Shown: positions 54,866 through 64,000, counted from the stretch's first letter. The stretch is 64,000 nt of DNA from Comamonas terrigena NBRC 13299 (GCF_006740045.1 NZ_AP019749.1:887001-951000); one strand, 5' to 3'. Numbers and translations are program-made. The notes: generated from the letters alone by a model not told the origin.

Positions 54866-56647
54866 ATGAAAATCCAAAATCTTTCCGTGGCCCAGAAGAT
54901 CTGGGTGATGCTGACGGTGGTGATTGCCGCGTTGCTGTGCCTGGGCGGCGTGCTGATCTATGCACTGGGCAAGAATGACGAGAACATTCGCCAGCAGGTG
55001 ATCGACTATGACCAGCGTATCCGCCTGGCGGAAAAATGGAGCGGCATCACCGAGCTGGCCGTCAGCAGCGTGACGGCGGCCGCCCAGTCTTCCGAGCCGG
55101 ACATGATCAAGATGCTGGTCGAGCGCACGCAGACGGAAGCCAACCGCGCCAGCGAAGTGCAGCGGGAGCTGGAGGCACGGCTGTCGTCGGAAGAAGGCCG
55201 CGCACAGCTGGCTCGCATCCAGGACACCCGGACCAAGGTGCTGTCCCTGAACAAACAGCTGGCGGACCTGCGGGGGGCGGGCGACACCGAGCAGGCCAAC
55301 CGGGTCATGAAGCAGGAATTTCTTCCGGCGGTCGACGTGTACAGACAGACGCAGCAGGACATGGTCAAGCTGCAGGAAACGCTGCGCGACCGCATCGTGA
55401 CCGACGGAAATACCTTGCGCCAGCAAGCACTGTGGATTGCCGCGGGGGTGACGGCGCTGGTGCTGTTGCTGGCACTGGGCCTGTCGCGCGGCATGATCCG
55501 CCAGGTGACGCTGCCGCTGGATCGGGCGGTGGCGCTGACCCGCCGCATTGCCGACGGCGACCTGACGGTGGAAGCGCATGACGAGCGCAAGGACGAACTG
55601 GGCCTGCTGCTGCGCAGCCTGTCCGAGATGAGCCACAAGCTGCGCGCGGTGGTGGGCGAGGTGCGCAGCGGGGTGGAGTCGGTGTCGGCAGCGTCCAGCC
55701 AGATTGCCACCGGCAACCAGGACCTGTCGGCCCGTACCGAACAGACTGCGGCCAACCTGGAAGAAACTGCTGCCAGCATGGAAGAGCTGACGTCCACCGT
55801 GACGCAATCGTCCGAGACCGCCCGCCAGGCCAACCAGCTGGCCGGCATGGCCGCCCAGGCGGCCGAGCGGGGCGGCTCGGTGGTGCAGCAGGTGGTGCAT
55901 TCCATGCAGCAGATCACCGACAGCAGCCGCCGCATCAGCGACATCATCGGCGTGATCGACGGCATCGCCTTCCAGACCAATATCCTGGCGCTGAACGCGG
56001 CGGTGGAAGCGGCCCGTGCCGGTGAGCAGGGCCGGGGCTTTGCCGTGGTGGCCGGGGAAGTGCGTTCCCTGGCCGGCCGCAGCGCCGAAGCCGCCAAGGA
56101 AATCAAGGCCCTGATCACCACCAGCGTGAGCAATGTGGAATCGGGCTCGCAGCAGGTGGAACAGGCCGGCCAGAGCATGCAGGAGATCGTGCAGAGCGTG
56201 CGCCGTGTCAGTGATCTGATTGGCGAAATCACCGCCGCCTCGCTGGAACAGCGTGACGGTATCGGCCAGGTCAACAGCGCCATTGGCAACCTGGACCAGA
56301 TGACACAGCAGAACGCGGCGCTGGTGGAAGAGTCCACGGCCGCGGCTACGGCGATGCGCGAACAGGCCCAGCGCCTGGAGCAGGTGGTGGCGGTGTTCAA
56401 CGTGGGCCAGGAAAGCCTGGGGCGCAGCGCTGCCGCGCCGCGCCTGGCGCCCGCCCCCACGGCGGCACCGCGCAAGGCCCCTGCGCCTGTGGCCAAACCC
56501 GTATCCGGCGGTGTGGCGGCGCCGCGCAAAACCCTGGCGCCGGCGTCTTCCCCTGCGGCAGCGGCAGCCAAGCCCGCCGCCGCCTTGCCGTCCAAGCCAC
56601 AGACGGTGGCCGCCACCACGGCGGATGACGACTGGGAAACCTTTTAA
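54866..56647 (+). CDS. Methyl-accepting chemotaxis protein with C-terminal WETF tail
   Basis: A 593-residue chemoreceptor: membrane helix (about residues 12-33), periplasmic four-helix ligand domain (34-190), second helix (about 191-212), HAMP (213-265), and the signalling coiled coil with hairpin tip [10 protein letters not shown]..-flanked region and the core [31 protein letters not shown] (split here at the Ala-Gly junction). Methylation sites lie in the flanking helices. A Pro/Ala-rich linker (about 525-585) ends in DDDWETF, which matches the NWETF-type pentapeptide that tethers CheR and CheB. The start at 54866 matches homologues; ATG 54788 would add 26 residues and has the G tract as a possible ribosome site. 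Confidence 0.92.
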   Translation: MKIQNLSVAQKIWVMLTVVIAALLCLGGVLIYALGKNDENIRQQVIDYDQRIRLAEKWSGITELAVSSVTAAAQSSEPDMIKMLVERTQTEANRASEVQRELEARLSSEEGRAQLARIQDTRTKVLSLNKQLADLRGAGDTEQANRVMKQEFLPAVDVYRQTQQDMVKLQETLRDRIVTDGNTLRQQALWIAAGVTALVLLLALGLSRGMIRQVTLPLDRAVALTRRIADGDLTVEAHDERKDELGLLLRSLSEMSHKLRAVVGEVRSGVESVSAASSQIATGNQDLSARTEQTAANLEETAASMEELTSTVTQSSETARQANQLAGMAAQAAERGGSVVQQVVHSMQQITDSSRRISDIIGVIDGIAFQTNILALNAAVEAARAGEQGRGFAVVAGEVRSLAGRSAEAAKEIKALITTSVSNVESGSQQVEQAGQSMQEIVQSVRRVSDLIGEITAASLEQRDGIGQVNSAIGNLDQMTQQNAALVEESTAAATAMREQAQRLEQVVAVFNVGQESLGRSAAAPRLAPAPTAAPRKAPAPVAKPVSGGVAAPRKTLAPASSPAAAAAKPAAALPSKPQTVAATTADDDWETF

Positions 56648-56707
56648 TTCGCTCCACGGAACAGGCACGAGCACGGGCATATACCGTGCTGTGCCGGGTC
56701 TTCAAAC

Positions 56708-56744
56708 AAAAAGCCCTGTGCAGATGCCTGCACAGGGCTTTTTT
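56708..56744. terminator. Bidirectional terminator between the chemoreceptor and recJ
   Basis: A 13-bp perfect stem (AAGCCCTGTGCAG / CTGCACAGGGCTT) with a 4-nt loop and flanking A and T runs lies between two convergent genes. Confidence 0.9.
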
Positions 56745-56813
56745 CATAGACCGGCGATCAGCAGCATAAGGGCGATGCAGCAGGCCGCCTGAAGGGCAGG
56801 GTGCAGACCGTGT

Positions 56814-58523
56814 TCAGCACTCCGCGCCTTCAATCAGAAACTGCACCTTGCGCTCGCCGCGCCATTCGTTGATGTCCAGGCGGAAGGCCATGTACACCCG
56901 CTCGGGCACCGGCTCGGTGCGGCCAAACCAGATGCCATCCACCACATCGCCCTGGTGGCGCAGCTGCAGCTTCAGGTGCTTCTCACCCACCAGGCGCTGG
57001 GAGACCACTTCCACTTCCTCGCTGAACGTGGGGTGGGCAAAGCCCTGGCCCCAGACATCGAGGTTCAGGCGTTCCACCATCTCGGCCTGGCGGAATTCGG
57101 GGCGCAGCGGGCCATCGGTTTCCACGCAGCGCGTCAGCGTGGCGGCGTCCAGCCATTCCTGGGCCACCCGGGAAAAGGCCTGCTCGAAGGTTTCAAAGCC
57201 TTCTTCGGGAATGGTGCAGCCGGCCGCCATGGCATGGCCGCCAAAGCGCAGCAGCAGGCCGGGGTGGCGCTTGCCCACCAGATCCAGCGCATCGCGCAGG
57301 TGAAAACCGGGGATGGAGCGGCCGGAGCCCTTGAGTTCGTGCTCCTTGCCGGGCGCCTGGCTGGCGGCAAACACAAACGTGGGTCGGTGCAGGCGGTCCT
57401 TGACGCGCGAGGCCACGATGCCGACCACGCCTTCGTGAAAGTCCGGATCGAACACGCTCACGGCCGGTGGCGGAAGGATGCCGTCCTCGAACAGTTCATC
57501 GGCCAGGGCAAAGGCCTGCTGGCGCATGCCGCCTTCGATCTCCTGGCGCTCGCGGTTGATGCTGTTGAGCTGGCGTGCCAGTGTCAGCGCGTGCTCGTAG
57601 TTGTCGGTGGTCAGGCATTCGATGCCGATGGTCATGTCCGCCAGACGGCCTGCGGCGTTGATGCGCGGGCCCAGTGCAAAGCCGAAGTCGGATGTGGCGG
57701 CCTGCTGGAACTCCCGGCCGGCCGCTTCGTACAGTGCGCGGATGCCGGCCTGCATATGGCCTTTGCGGATGCGCTGCAGCCCCTGGGCGACCAGGCGGCG
57801 GTTGTTGGCGTCCAGCTTGACCACATCGGCCACCGTGCCCAGGGCCACCAGGGGCAGCAAGGTGTCCAGCTTGGGCTGGTTGCCGGCATCGAAGACGCCG
57901 CGCGCGCGCAGCTCGCTGCGCAGGGCCAGCAGCACGTAGAACATCACGCCCACGCCGGCCAAAGCCTTGCTGGCAAAACCGCAGCCGGGCTGGTTGGGGT
58001 TGACCATGGCGTGGGGCTGGGGCAGCTGTTCGCCTGGCAGGTGGTGGTCGGTCACCACCACCGTCAGGCCCAGGGCGGTGGCGGCGGCCACGCCGTCGAT
58101 GCTGCCGATGCCGTTGTCCACGGTCACCAGCACGTCGGCACCTTTGTCCTTGACGCGGCGGGCAATGGGTGCGGACAGGCCATAGCCGTCCACCACACGG
58201 TCCGGCACCTCATAGCTGACCTGGCGCGCGCCCAGCATGCGCAGGCCGCGCACGGCCACGGCGCAGGCGGTGGCGCCGTCGCAGTCATAGTCGGCCACGA
58301 TGCACAGGTGCTGCTGCTGCGCAATGGCATCGGCCAGCACGCGGGCGGCCTGTTCCACGCCCAGCAGGGTGGATGGCGGCAGCAGCTTGCCCAGGGCGGG
58401 GTCCAGCTCGTCGGCCGAGCACACGCCGCGTGCGACATACAGGCGCGCCCACAGCGGGTGCACGCCGGCGGCTACCAGCTGTTGCACGCTGGCTTCGGGA
58501 ATCTCTTTGGCAATGATTTTCAT
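56814..58523 (-). CDS. recJ: Single-stranded-DNA-specific exonuclease RecJ
   Basis: A 569-residue 5'-3' exonuclease used in recombination and mismatch repair. DHH-family motifs are present: VADYDCDGATACAVA (motif I), VTVDNGIGSIDGVAAA (motif II), VTDHHLPGEQLPQPHAMVNP (motif III, DHH) and GLRKG-like regions, then the DHHA1 part with RFGGHAMAAGCTIPEEGFE, and the C-terminal OB fold. Length is normal. Its ATG overlaps the stop of the RpfE-like gene upstream by 4 bp, so both are one operon. Confidence 0.95.
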   Translation of the reverse strand: MKIIAKEIPEASVQQLVAAGVHPLWARLYVARGVCSADELDPALGKLLPPSTLLGVEQAARVLADAIAQQQHLCIVADYDCDGATACAVAVRGLRMLGARQVSYEVPDRVVDGYGLSAPIARRVKDKGADVLVTVDNGIGSIDGVAAATALGLTVVVTDHHLPGEQLPQPHAMVNPNQPGCGFASKALAGVGVMFYVLLALRSELRARGVFDAGNQPKLDTLLPLVALGTVADVVKLDANNRRLVAQGLQRIRKGHMQAGIRALYEAAGREFQQAATSDFGFALGPRINAAGRLADMTIGIECLTTDNYEHALTLARQLNSINRERQEIEGGMRQQAFALADELFEDGILPPPAVSVFDPDFHEGVVGIVASRVKDRLHRPTFVFAASQAPGKEHELKGSGRSIPGFHLRDALDLVGKRHPGLLLRFGGHAMAAGCTIPEEGFETFEQAFSRVAQEWLDAATLTRCVETDGPLRPEFRQAEMVERLNLDVWGQGFAHPTFSEEVEVVSQRLVGEKHLKLQLRHQGDVVDGIWFGRTEPVPERVYMAFRLDINEWRGERKVQFLIEGAEC

Positions 58524-59545
58524 AGCGCTTCACGCACGCTGCTAAAGCGCTGGGGCTTCAAGATGCTCTGGATGCGCTGGCCCAGGCTGCGGGGCCCCGT
58601 GGTGAAGCTGCGTGCGCTGCGTTCACCGCACAGGGCCAGGGTGGCGGTGCCTCCGCTGTGCAGATGGTGCAGCAGATCGGCCATGGGGCCGGCGTCGAGG
58701 TCCGCCCAGGCTTGCAACCAGCTGTCGTGGCTGCCGGTCAGCGCGGGCACGCGCAACTGCTCCCAGACCTCCGGGTTGGGGCTGGTGACCGGTGCACGCG
58801 AAGCGGGCAGGGCGCCGGCGCCATACAGCCAGAAGGCGTTGACGGGCAACTGGCCGCGTTCGGCACGCCGGTCGTTGAAGGCATGGGTGTAGAGCAGCAT
58901 CTGCACTTCGCTGTGCAGGCGCTGCAGCGTGCGGTTCTGTCCGGCATCGGGCTGCCAGTGGCGTACGTCGCGCAGCAGCACGCGGTCCAGTGCGGCCGAT
59001 TGCAGCGCCTGCAAGGCCGGGCCATGCACCAGCCAGCGGTCCGGGCGCTCGTAGTGCAGGTGAAAGCCGTCCTCGGCAAGCCAGGGCGACAACAGGGCCA
59101 GCAGGGCGCGGGAATCGGCTTCGTCCAGCTGCAGATCGGCCGGGTTGTCCATGCGGATCTGGTCGGCGCCGGCGGTCCAGTGGCAGGGGCTCATGAAGGC
59201 CCAGGCCCCGCCGGCCGTGCCGCCTTGGGCGCAGTCGGGCCTGCTGGCGGCGGCCAGTGCGGCCCAGGGCAGGCTGATGTTGCGTGTGGCCGCCAGGTCG
59301 GCCCAGCCGCGCCACAGGGCGGCCATGCGCTCGTGCGGGGGGCTGAGGTCGTCCTCGTCGCCCGACAGGGTGTCGGCGGCGGCCAGCCGGGCCAGCACTG
59401 CGTCCAGCTGCGGCAGTTTCAGCGGCTGGCCCTGGTATTGCCAGTCCACGCCGGTCATGGCAGCGTAGGGGATCAGCACCTGGCGGTGGCCGGCGGTGGC
59501 AGCGGCGACGCCGGTGTGGGGAAACGGGAGCGAGGGGACGGACAT
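58520..59545 (-). CDS. RpfE-like protein of unknown function, upstream of recJ
   Basis: A 341-residue cytoplasmic protein. It has no membrane helix or signal peptide. Blocks such as QVLIPYAAMTGVDWQYQ, LSPPHERMAALWRGW, MSPCHWTAGADQIRMDNP, LVHGPALQALQSAALDRVLL and LPVNAFWLYGAGALP are those of a Burkholderiales/Xanthomonas protein often labelled regulatory protein RpfE type or phosphoglycerate-mutase-like. The name comes from the Xanthomonas rpf cluster, where rpfE also lies beside recJ; the biochemical activity is unknown. The start at MSVPSLPFP gives the family length. Stop and recJ start overlap by 4 bp. Confidence 0.75.
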   Translation of the reverse strand: MSVPSLPFPHTGVAAATAGHRQVLIPYAAMTGVDWQYQGQPLKLPQLDAVLARLAAADTLSGDEDDLSPPHERMAALWRGWADLAATRNISLPWAALAAASRPDCAQGGTAGGAWAFMSPCHWTAGADQIRMDNPADLQLDEADSRALLALLSPWLAEDGFHLHYERPDRWLVHGPALQALQSAALDRVLLRDVRHWQPDAGQNRTLQRLHSEVQMLLYTHAFNDRRAERGQLPVNAFWLYGAGALPASRAPVTSPNPEVWEQLRVPALTGSHDSWLQAWADLDAGPMADLLHHLHSGGTATLALCGERSARSFTTGPRSLGQRIQSILKPQRFSSVREAL

Positions 59546-59803
59546 GGCCGCTATTGTCGGCCAAGGGCCGGGGACGTGCCGCGCCGGCACCGGCATCTCC
59601 CTGGTTCCGGGCGGCCGTGCCCACCGCGGCACGGTGCGGTGCTTCTGGTAGTCAGTGGCCTGGCAAGGGGATGGGTCCCAGGATTTGTGCAGGTCCAGCA
59701 TCGCCCATTGCGTGCCCTGTCTGTCTCAGGGGTGGCGGCAGCGCAGGGCCGCTGGCAGTAGCATCCAGCTCTCCCTCCATTGCCTTGCGCCGCGCTGCCT
59801 GCC

Positions 59804-60397
59804 ATGACCTCTCCCGTGCCCGATACCCCCAGTGCCACGGCGGCGCCGTGCGCACCCGCGTCGCCCGCCGCCATGTTCTGGGCGTTTTCCTTGCTGGCGC
59901 TGCAGGGCTTTGGCGGCGTGATGGCGGTGATCCAGCGCGAGATGGTGGAACGCCGCCGCTGGATGACGCAGGAAGAGTTCCTGCAGGACTGGGCCGCAGC
60001 CCAGGTGTTTCCGGGGCCGAATGTGGTCAACCTCTGCATCATGTTCGGTGAACGCCACTTTGGCTTGCGCGGCGCACTGGCGGCCATTGCGGGCATGTTG
60101 CTGGCGCCCACTGTGCTGGTGTTGGCGCTGGGCAGCCTCTACATCCAATGGGCCGACCACCCGGCGGTGGCGGGGGCGCTGCGTGGCATGGGGGCGGTGG
60201 CGGCCGGGCTGGTGCTGGGCACGGGCATCAAGCTGTCGGCCGGGTTGGTGGGCCATCCGCTGGCGCTGTGGTTCGGCTGGCTGCTGGCGGCAGCCGCGTT
60301 CGCCATGATGGTGTGGCTGCAATGGCCGTTGTGGTGGGTGCTGCCGGTGGTCGGCGGTGCCGGTTGCTGGCTGACCTGGAGAAAGCTCGCAGCATGA
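59804..60397 (+). CDS. Chromate transporter, N-terminal-type half (short-chain CHR family)
   Basis: A 197-residue membrane protein with five to six helices, one of the two halves of a split chromate transporter. Family motifs are FSLLALQGFGGVMAVIQREM, RRRWMTQEEFLQDWAAAQVFPGPNVVNL, and GLRGALAAIAGML. Known CHR proteins export chromate, or exchange it for sulfate, at the inner membrane. The start at MTSPVPDTP was chosen; the frame is open eight codons further upstream. Its stop overlaps the next gene's ATG (ATGA). Confidence 0.88.
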   Translation: MTSPVPDTPSATAAPCAPASPAAMFWAFSLLALQGFGGVMAVIQREMVERRRWMTQEEFLQDWAAAQVFPGPNVVNLCIMFGERHFGLRGALAAIAGMLLAPTVLVLALGSLYIQWADHPAVAGALRGMGAVAAGLVLGTGIKLSAGLVGHPLALWFGWLLAAAAFAMMVWLQWPLWWVLPVVGGAGCWLTWRKLAA

Positions 60398-61002
60398 CGA
60401 CAGGACTGACCCCTCTGGTGCTGGATGCGGCCGGCTGGCTGCAGCTGCTGGCCTATTTCCTGTCCTTGTCGCTGCTGTCGGTGGGCGGTGCCATGGCTAC
60501 GGCGCCCGATATGTACCGCCATGTGGTGGATGGCAAAGGCTGGCTGTCCGGCGACCAGTTCTCCACCTCGATCTCGATCGCCCAGGCGGCGCCGGGCCCC
60601 AACATCATGTACGTGGCCCTGCTGGGCTGGAACATCGGCCTGAATGCGGTGGGCGCGGACCGGGGCGCCATCACCTGGCTGGCGGCGCTGGGCGGCTGCC
60701 TGGCCTGCATGCTGGGCATGCTGCTGCCCAGTTCCATCCTGGTGTGGACCAGCACGCGCTGGATGCGGCAGAACCGCCATCGCCGCTCGGTGCGGGCCTT
60801 CCGCCTGGGCATGGTGCCGCTGGTGGTGGGGCTGGTGCTGGCCACGGGGTGGATCCTGGCGGCACGCGACACCGGCGCCCTGCACCGCTGGGTGCCCTGG
60901 CTGATTGCCGCCACCACCACGCTGCTGGTGTGGAAGACGCGTGTGCACCTGTTGTGGATGCTGGGCGCGGGCGCCTTGCTGGGCGCGCTGGGCTGGATCT
61001 AG
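60394..61002 (+). CDS. Chromate transporter, C-terminal-type half (short-chain CHR family)
   Basis: A 202-residue membrane protein with about six helices and the matching half motifs: LSLLSVGGAMATAPDMYRHV, GWLSGDQFSTSISIAQAAPGPNIM and YVALLGWNIGL. Paired short CHR proteins work as heterodimers with opposite membrane topology. The 4-bp overlap with the preceding gene supports equal production of both. The pair lies divergent from the RpfE-like/recJ operon and is followed 111 bp later by lolC. Confidence 0.88.
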   Translation: MTTGLTPLVLDAAGWLQLLAYFLSLSLLSVGGAMATAPDMYRHVVDGKGWLSGDQFSTSISIAQAAPGPNIMYVALLGWNIGLNAVGADRGAITWLAALGGCLACMLGMLLPSSILVWTSTRWMRQNRHRRSVRAFRLGMVPLVVGLVLATGWILAARDTGALHRWVPWLIAATTTLLVWKTRVHLLWMLGAGALLGALGWI

Positions 61003-61113
61003 CCGCCGGACGCTGACCGGCCCCGGTGCGCGCGGGCCGTCACAGGTCGTCACAAGCCTGCCAAGACCGGCACGGTTCTGGGCTTGTGCCGGCAATGCCA
61101 CAATGCGGCCACC

Positions 61114-62367
61114 ATGCAATTTCCCTATGAACTGGCTTTGGGCTGGCGCTACACGCGCGCCGGCCGCGCCACGCGGCGTAACGGTTTTATCTCGTTCATC
61201 TCTGGCGTGTCCATGCTGGGCATCGCGCTTGGCGTTGCGGCGCTGATCATTGTGCTGAGCGTGATGAACGGTTTTCAGAAAGAAGTGCGCGACCGCATGC
61301 TCAGCGTGGTCTCGCACATCGAGATTTTCGCCCCCGATGGCTCGGCGCTGCCCGATGTGAATCGCACCATGGCCGAGGCCAAGTCCAACCCGGCAGTGGT
61401 CGGGGCTGCGCCCTTTGTCGCCGCCCAGGCGCTGCTGGCGCGTGGCGAGGACATGAAGGGCGCCCTGGTGCGCGGCATTGACCCGGCCCACGAAGGCGAG
61501 GTCACGGATGTGGCCACGCACAATGCGCCTGCCCTGGCCACGCTGACCTCCGGCAGCTTCCACGTAGTGCTGGGGGTGGAACTGGCCCGGTCGCTGGGCG
61601 TGCGCGTGGGCGATGTGGTCACGCTGATCGCGCCGGGCGGCCAGGTCACGCCGGCCGGCGTGGTGCCTCGCCTCAAGCAGATGACGGTGTCGGGCACCTT
61701 CGACTCCGGCCACTACGAATACGACTCTTCCATGGCCATGCTGCACTACGAGGATGCGCAGCGCCTGTTCCGCCTGGAAGGGCCCACCGGCATTCGCCTG
61801 AAGCTGCAGGATCTGCACGCCGCGCCCGCAGTGGCGCGCGAGCTGGTCAACACGCTGAGCGACCACCTGTTCATCCGGGACTGGACGCAGCAGAACAAGA
61901 CCTGGTTTGCTGCCGTGCAGGTGGAAAAACGCATGATGTTCATCATCCTGACCCTGATCGTGGCCGTGGCCGCATTCAATCTGGTGTCGACGCTGGTGAT
62001 GACGGTGACCGATAAGCGCGCTGACATCGCCATCCTGCGCACCTTGGGCGCCTCTCCCTCGTCCATCATGGGCATCTTCATGGTGCAAGGCGCCATGGTG
62101 GGGGTGATCGGAACCTTTGGCGGCCTGGCACTGGGCCTGCTGGTGGCGCTGAACATCGACGTCATCGTGCCGGCCATCGAACATTTGCTGGGCGCCAGTT
62201 TCCTGCCCAAGGACATCTACCTGATCAGCAAGATGCCCAGCGATCCGCAAAGCAGCGACATCGTGCCCATCGGCATCATCTCCCTGATCCTGGCCTTCGT
62301 GGCCACCATCTACCCCAGCTGGCGGGCCAGCCGCGTGAACCCGGCGGAGGCCCTGCGTTATGAATAA
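61114..62367 (+). CDS. lolC: Lipoprotein-releasing ABC transporter permease (LolC/LolE type)
   Basis: A 417-residue inner-membrane protein: N-terminal helix (about residues 24-46), a large periplasmic domain (47-265), then three helices (about 270-295, 318-345 and 383-400) of the FtsX/MacB type. Blocks: [60 protein letters not shown] and [18 protein letters not shown]. It extracts outer-membrane lipoproteins and hands them to LolA. Only one permease gene is seen before lolD, as in species that use a single LolC/E-type (LolF) permease as homodimer. The lolD start overlaps its end by 8 bp. Start chosen at [10 protein letters not shown]. Confidence 0.94.
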   Translation: MQFPYELALGWRYTRAGRATRRNGFISFISGVSMLGIALGVAALIIVLSVMNGFQKEVRDRMLSVVSHIEIFAPDGSALPDVNRTMAEAKSNPAVVGAAPFVAAQALLARGEDMKGALVRGIDPAHEGEVTDVATHNAPALATLTSGSFHVVLGVELARSLGVRVGDVVTLIAPGGQVTPAGVVPRLKQMTVSGTFDSGHYEYDSSMAMLHYEDAQRLFRLEGPTGIRLKLQDLHAAPAVARELVNTLSDHLFIRDWTQQNKTWFAAVQVEKRMMFIILTLIVAVAAFNLVSTLVMTVTDKRADIAILRTLGASPSSIMGIFMVQGAMVGVIGTFGGLALGLLVALNIDVIVPAIEHLLGASFLPKDIYLISKMPSDPQSSDIVPIGIISLILAFVATIYPSWRASRVNPAEALRYE

Positions 62368-63037
62368 GCAAGTCGTGTTGGAAGCCCGCGGACTGGGCAA
62401 GCGTTTTACCGAAGGCAAGCTGGATGTGCATGTGCTGCGCGGTGTGGACCTGACGGTGCATGCCGGCGAGACGCTGGCCATCGTCGGCGCCTCAGGCTCG
62501 GGCAAGAGCACGCTGCTGCATCTGCTGGGCGGGCTGGATGCCCCCAGCACCGGCAGCGTGCAGCTGATGGGCCAGCCGCTGCACCAGCTCAGCCCGCAAA
62601 AGCAGGGCGCACTGCGCAACCGCCATCTGGGCTTCATCTACCAGTTCCACCACCTGCTGCCGGAATTCACCGCACAGGAGAATGTGGGCATGCCGCTGCG
62701 CATCCGCCGCATGGACAAGGGCCAGACCATGGAGCAGGCTGCGCAGATGCTGGCGGCCGTGGGGCTGTCGCCCCGGCTGGAGCACCGCCCGGCCGAACTG
62801 TCCGGCGGCGAGCGCCAGCGCGTGGCCATTGCCCGGGCCCTGGTCACCCAGCCCGCGTGCGTGCTGGCGGACGAACCCACCGGCAACCTGGACCGTTCCA
62901 CCGCCGACAGCGTGTTCGCCCTGATGCTGGAGCTGGCGCGCAGCCATGGCACGGCATTTGTGCTGGTCACCCACGATGAAACCCTCGCAGCACGCTGCGA
63001 CCGCGTGGTGCGCCTGGTGCAAGGCCAGCTGCAGTAA
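62360..63037 (+). CDS. lolD: Lipoprotein-releasing ABC transporter ATP-binding protein
   Basis: A 225-residue ATPase. Walker A is [13 protein letters not shown] (about residues 42-54), the Q loop is in [22 protein letters not shown] (a LolD hallmark), the signature is [15 protein letters not shown], and Walker B is [12 protein letters not shown]. It powers lipoprotein release by the permease encoded just upstream, which it overlaps by 8 bp. Length is normal. Confidence 0.95.
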   Translation: MNKQVVLEARGLGKRFTEGKLDVHVLRGVDLTVHAGETLAIVGASGSGKSTLLHLLGGLDAPSTGSVQLMGQPLHQLSPQKQGALRNRHLGFIYQFHHLLPEFTAQENVGMPLRIRRMDKGQTMEQAAQMLAAVGLSPRLEHRPAELSGGERQRVAIARALVTQPACVLADEPTGNLDRSTADSVFALMLELARSHGTAFVLVTHDETLAARCDRVVRLVQGQLQ

Positions 63038-63078
63038 GCGCCGCCCGCACCACCCGCGGTACACCGTTGTTCCGCCGT

Positions 63079-63097
63079 GCCGTACGCGGTGTACGGC
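63079..63097 (+). terminator. Hairpin after lolD
   Basis: GCCGTAC-GCGGT-GTACGGC, a perfect 7-bp stem, lies 41 bp past the lolD stop in the gap to a convergent gene. No T run follows, so function as terminator is uncertain. Confidence 0.35.
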
Positions 63098-63131
63098 CTG
63101 CGGCTTGCGGCCTCGTGCCGCGTCTTGGTCC

Positions 63132-64000
63132 TCAAGCTGCGGTCAACTGGGGCGTGTCCACGGCTCTGAGCGTGCTGCCTGCCGGCCGGGCCATGGGCCG
63201 CGCGGACAGTTGTGCCACAGGGCCTGGGGCGACCTGCCGGTCCTGATGCTCCTGGTTGCTGAGGGCGTCGCTCAGGCTGCGCAACTGGGCAGACTGGGCG
63301 ATGGCATGGCTGGCCACATTGCCCAGGATGCTGCTGACCTCGCGCGAGGCCTGGACAATGCCTTCCATGGTGTCGCCGGCGCGCTGCACCAGCTCCGCCC
63401 CACGTGCCACCTGCGCATTGGAGGTCTGGATCAGCTGCTTGATTTCCTTGGCGGCCGTGGCGCTGCGCCCGGCCAGGGAGCGCACCTCGCTGGCCACCAC
63501 GGCAAAACCCCGGCCCTGCTCGCCGGCGCGGGCGGCTTCCACGGCGGCGTTCAGCGCCAGGATATTGGTCTGGAAAGTGATGGCATCCATCAGGCCGATG
63601 ATGTCGGCGATGCGCAGCGCTCCGCTGCGGATCTGCTCCATGGTCTGCACCACGTCGCGCATGGTGCTGCCGCCGGTCTCCGCGATGGCGCTGGCGTTCT
63701 GTGCCAGCTGGTTGGCCTGGTGGGTGTGCTCGGCGCTGTGGCCCAGCTCCTGCACCGCGGTGCGCAGTGTCAGGGCAGCGGTGTGGCTGCGGGTGATGTC
63801 GGTGGCGTACTTCACCACCTTGAACGGTCGGCCGTTGGCGTCCAGGATGGGGTTGTAGCTGGCCTCGATCCAGATGGGCTTGCCGTTCTTGCCCATGCGC
63901 TGGTACTGGCCGGCATCATGCCTGCCCTGCGCCAGGCGCTCCCAGAACGTGCGGTAGGCCGGGCTTTGGGCCTCGCCAGGGGGCATGAAGATGCGGTGGT
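63132..64000 (-). CDS. PAS-domain methyl-accepting chemotaxis protein (5' part missing)
   Basis: The frame runs off the right edge; the visible 288 codons start in the middle of a PAS domain. HRIFMPPGEAQSPAYRTFW, then GRHDAGQYQRMGKNGKPIWI, EASYNPILDANGRPFKVVKY and ATDITR are typical of BdlA/Aer-2-like PAS-MCP proteins, which usually have two PAS domains and no membrane helix. The signalling domain follows with [20 protein letters not shown] and [19 protein letters not shown]. The coiled coil is short and the C-terminal tail (residues after about 250) lacks a WETF pentapeptide, so it would be modified, if at all, without CheR tethering. It may sense a diffusible or redox signal; which one is hidden in the missing part. 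Confidence 0.88.
   Translation of the reverse strand, partial: HRIFMPPGEAQSPAYRTFWERLAQGRHDAGQYQRMGKNGKPIWIEASYNPILDANGRPFKVVKYATDITRSHTAALTLRTAVQELGHSAEHTHQANQLAQNASAIAETGGSTMRDVVQTMEQIRSGALRIADIIGLMDAITFQTNILALNAAVEAARAGEQGRGFAVVASEVRSLAGRSATAAKEIKQLIQTSNAQVARGAELVQRAGDTMEGIVQASREVSSILGNVASHAIAQSAQLRSLSDALSNQEHQDRQVAPGPVAQLSARPMARPAGSTLRAVDTPQLTAA

Overview
The window is a 64 kb piece of a GC-rich betaproteobacterial chromosome. The porin type, the hemCDXY order, the recJ/RpfE-like pair, the cytosine-deaminase/BMP transporter cluster and the protein sequences throughout point to the family Comamonadaceae, most likely Comamonas or a close relative. The genus is an inference. Nearly all of it is housekeeping and metabolic DNA. 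I see no prophage, no CRISPR array and no integrated plasmid; the only mobile DNA is one IS5-family element beside an IS3 remnant.

Layout. 1-2.7 kb: the 3' part of a PQQ-dependent membrane dehydrogenase and a porin, visibly less GC-rich than the rest. 2.8-3.9 kb: an intact IS5/IS903-type element abutting a truncated IS3-family transposase tail. 4.0-9.8 kb: a DUF3079 protein, aspartase (aspA) with two NtrC-like dyads upstream, tRNA-fMet and tRNA-Leu, cysM, a Nudix hydrolase, a TusA-like protein and galU. 9.9-16.5 kb: valS, a VOC-fold protein, two YceI proteins with a cytochrome b561, and a YigZ/IMPACT protein. 16.6-24.4 kb: the haem operon hemC-hemD-hemX-hemY, divergent from ppc, then an NlpC/P60 lipoprotein. 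24.5-32.5 kb: a nucleoside-type ABC importer (BMP binding protein, double ATPase, two permeases) ending in a cytosine-deaminase-like gene, then miaB.

32.6-43.6 kb is a molybdenum/formate block: fdhD, fdhE, formate dehydrogenase-O/N gamma, beta and alpha (with Cys in place of the active-site selenocysteine), then modC-modB-modA and a divergent modE with a ModE-like operator at the modA start. The transporter supplies molybdate for the cofactor of the formate dehydrogenase encoded next to it. 43.7-45.8 kb: an unrecognised protein, a membrane-anchored DNA/RNA non-specific endonuclease and tRNA-Arg. 46.0-50.9 kb: a three-gene signalling cluster (response regulator, LysM+FecR envelope protein, CHASE2 histidine kinase), the most system-like set here. 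51.0-54.6 kb: a PHP phosphoesterase - YciO - site-2 protease - trpS run, in which TrpRS carries an extra C-terminal domain. 54.8-64 kb: a chemoreceptor preceded by a ten-G tract, recJ with an RpfE-like gene, a two-gene chromate transporter, a lipoprotein-releasing ABC transporter (lolC, lolD) and the 3' part of a PAS chemoreceptor.

All functional calls come from reading motifs by eye; no database search was run.
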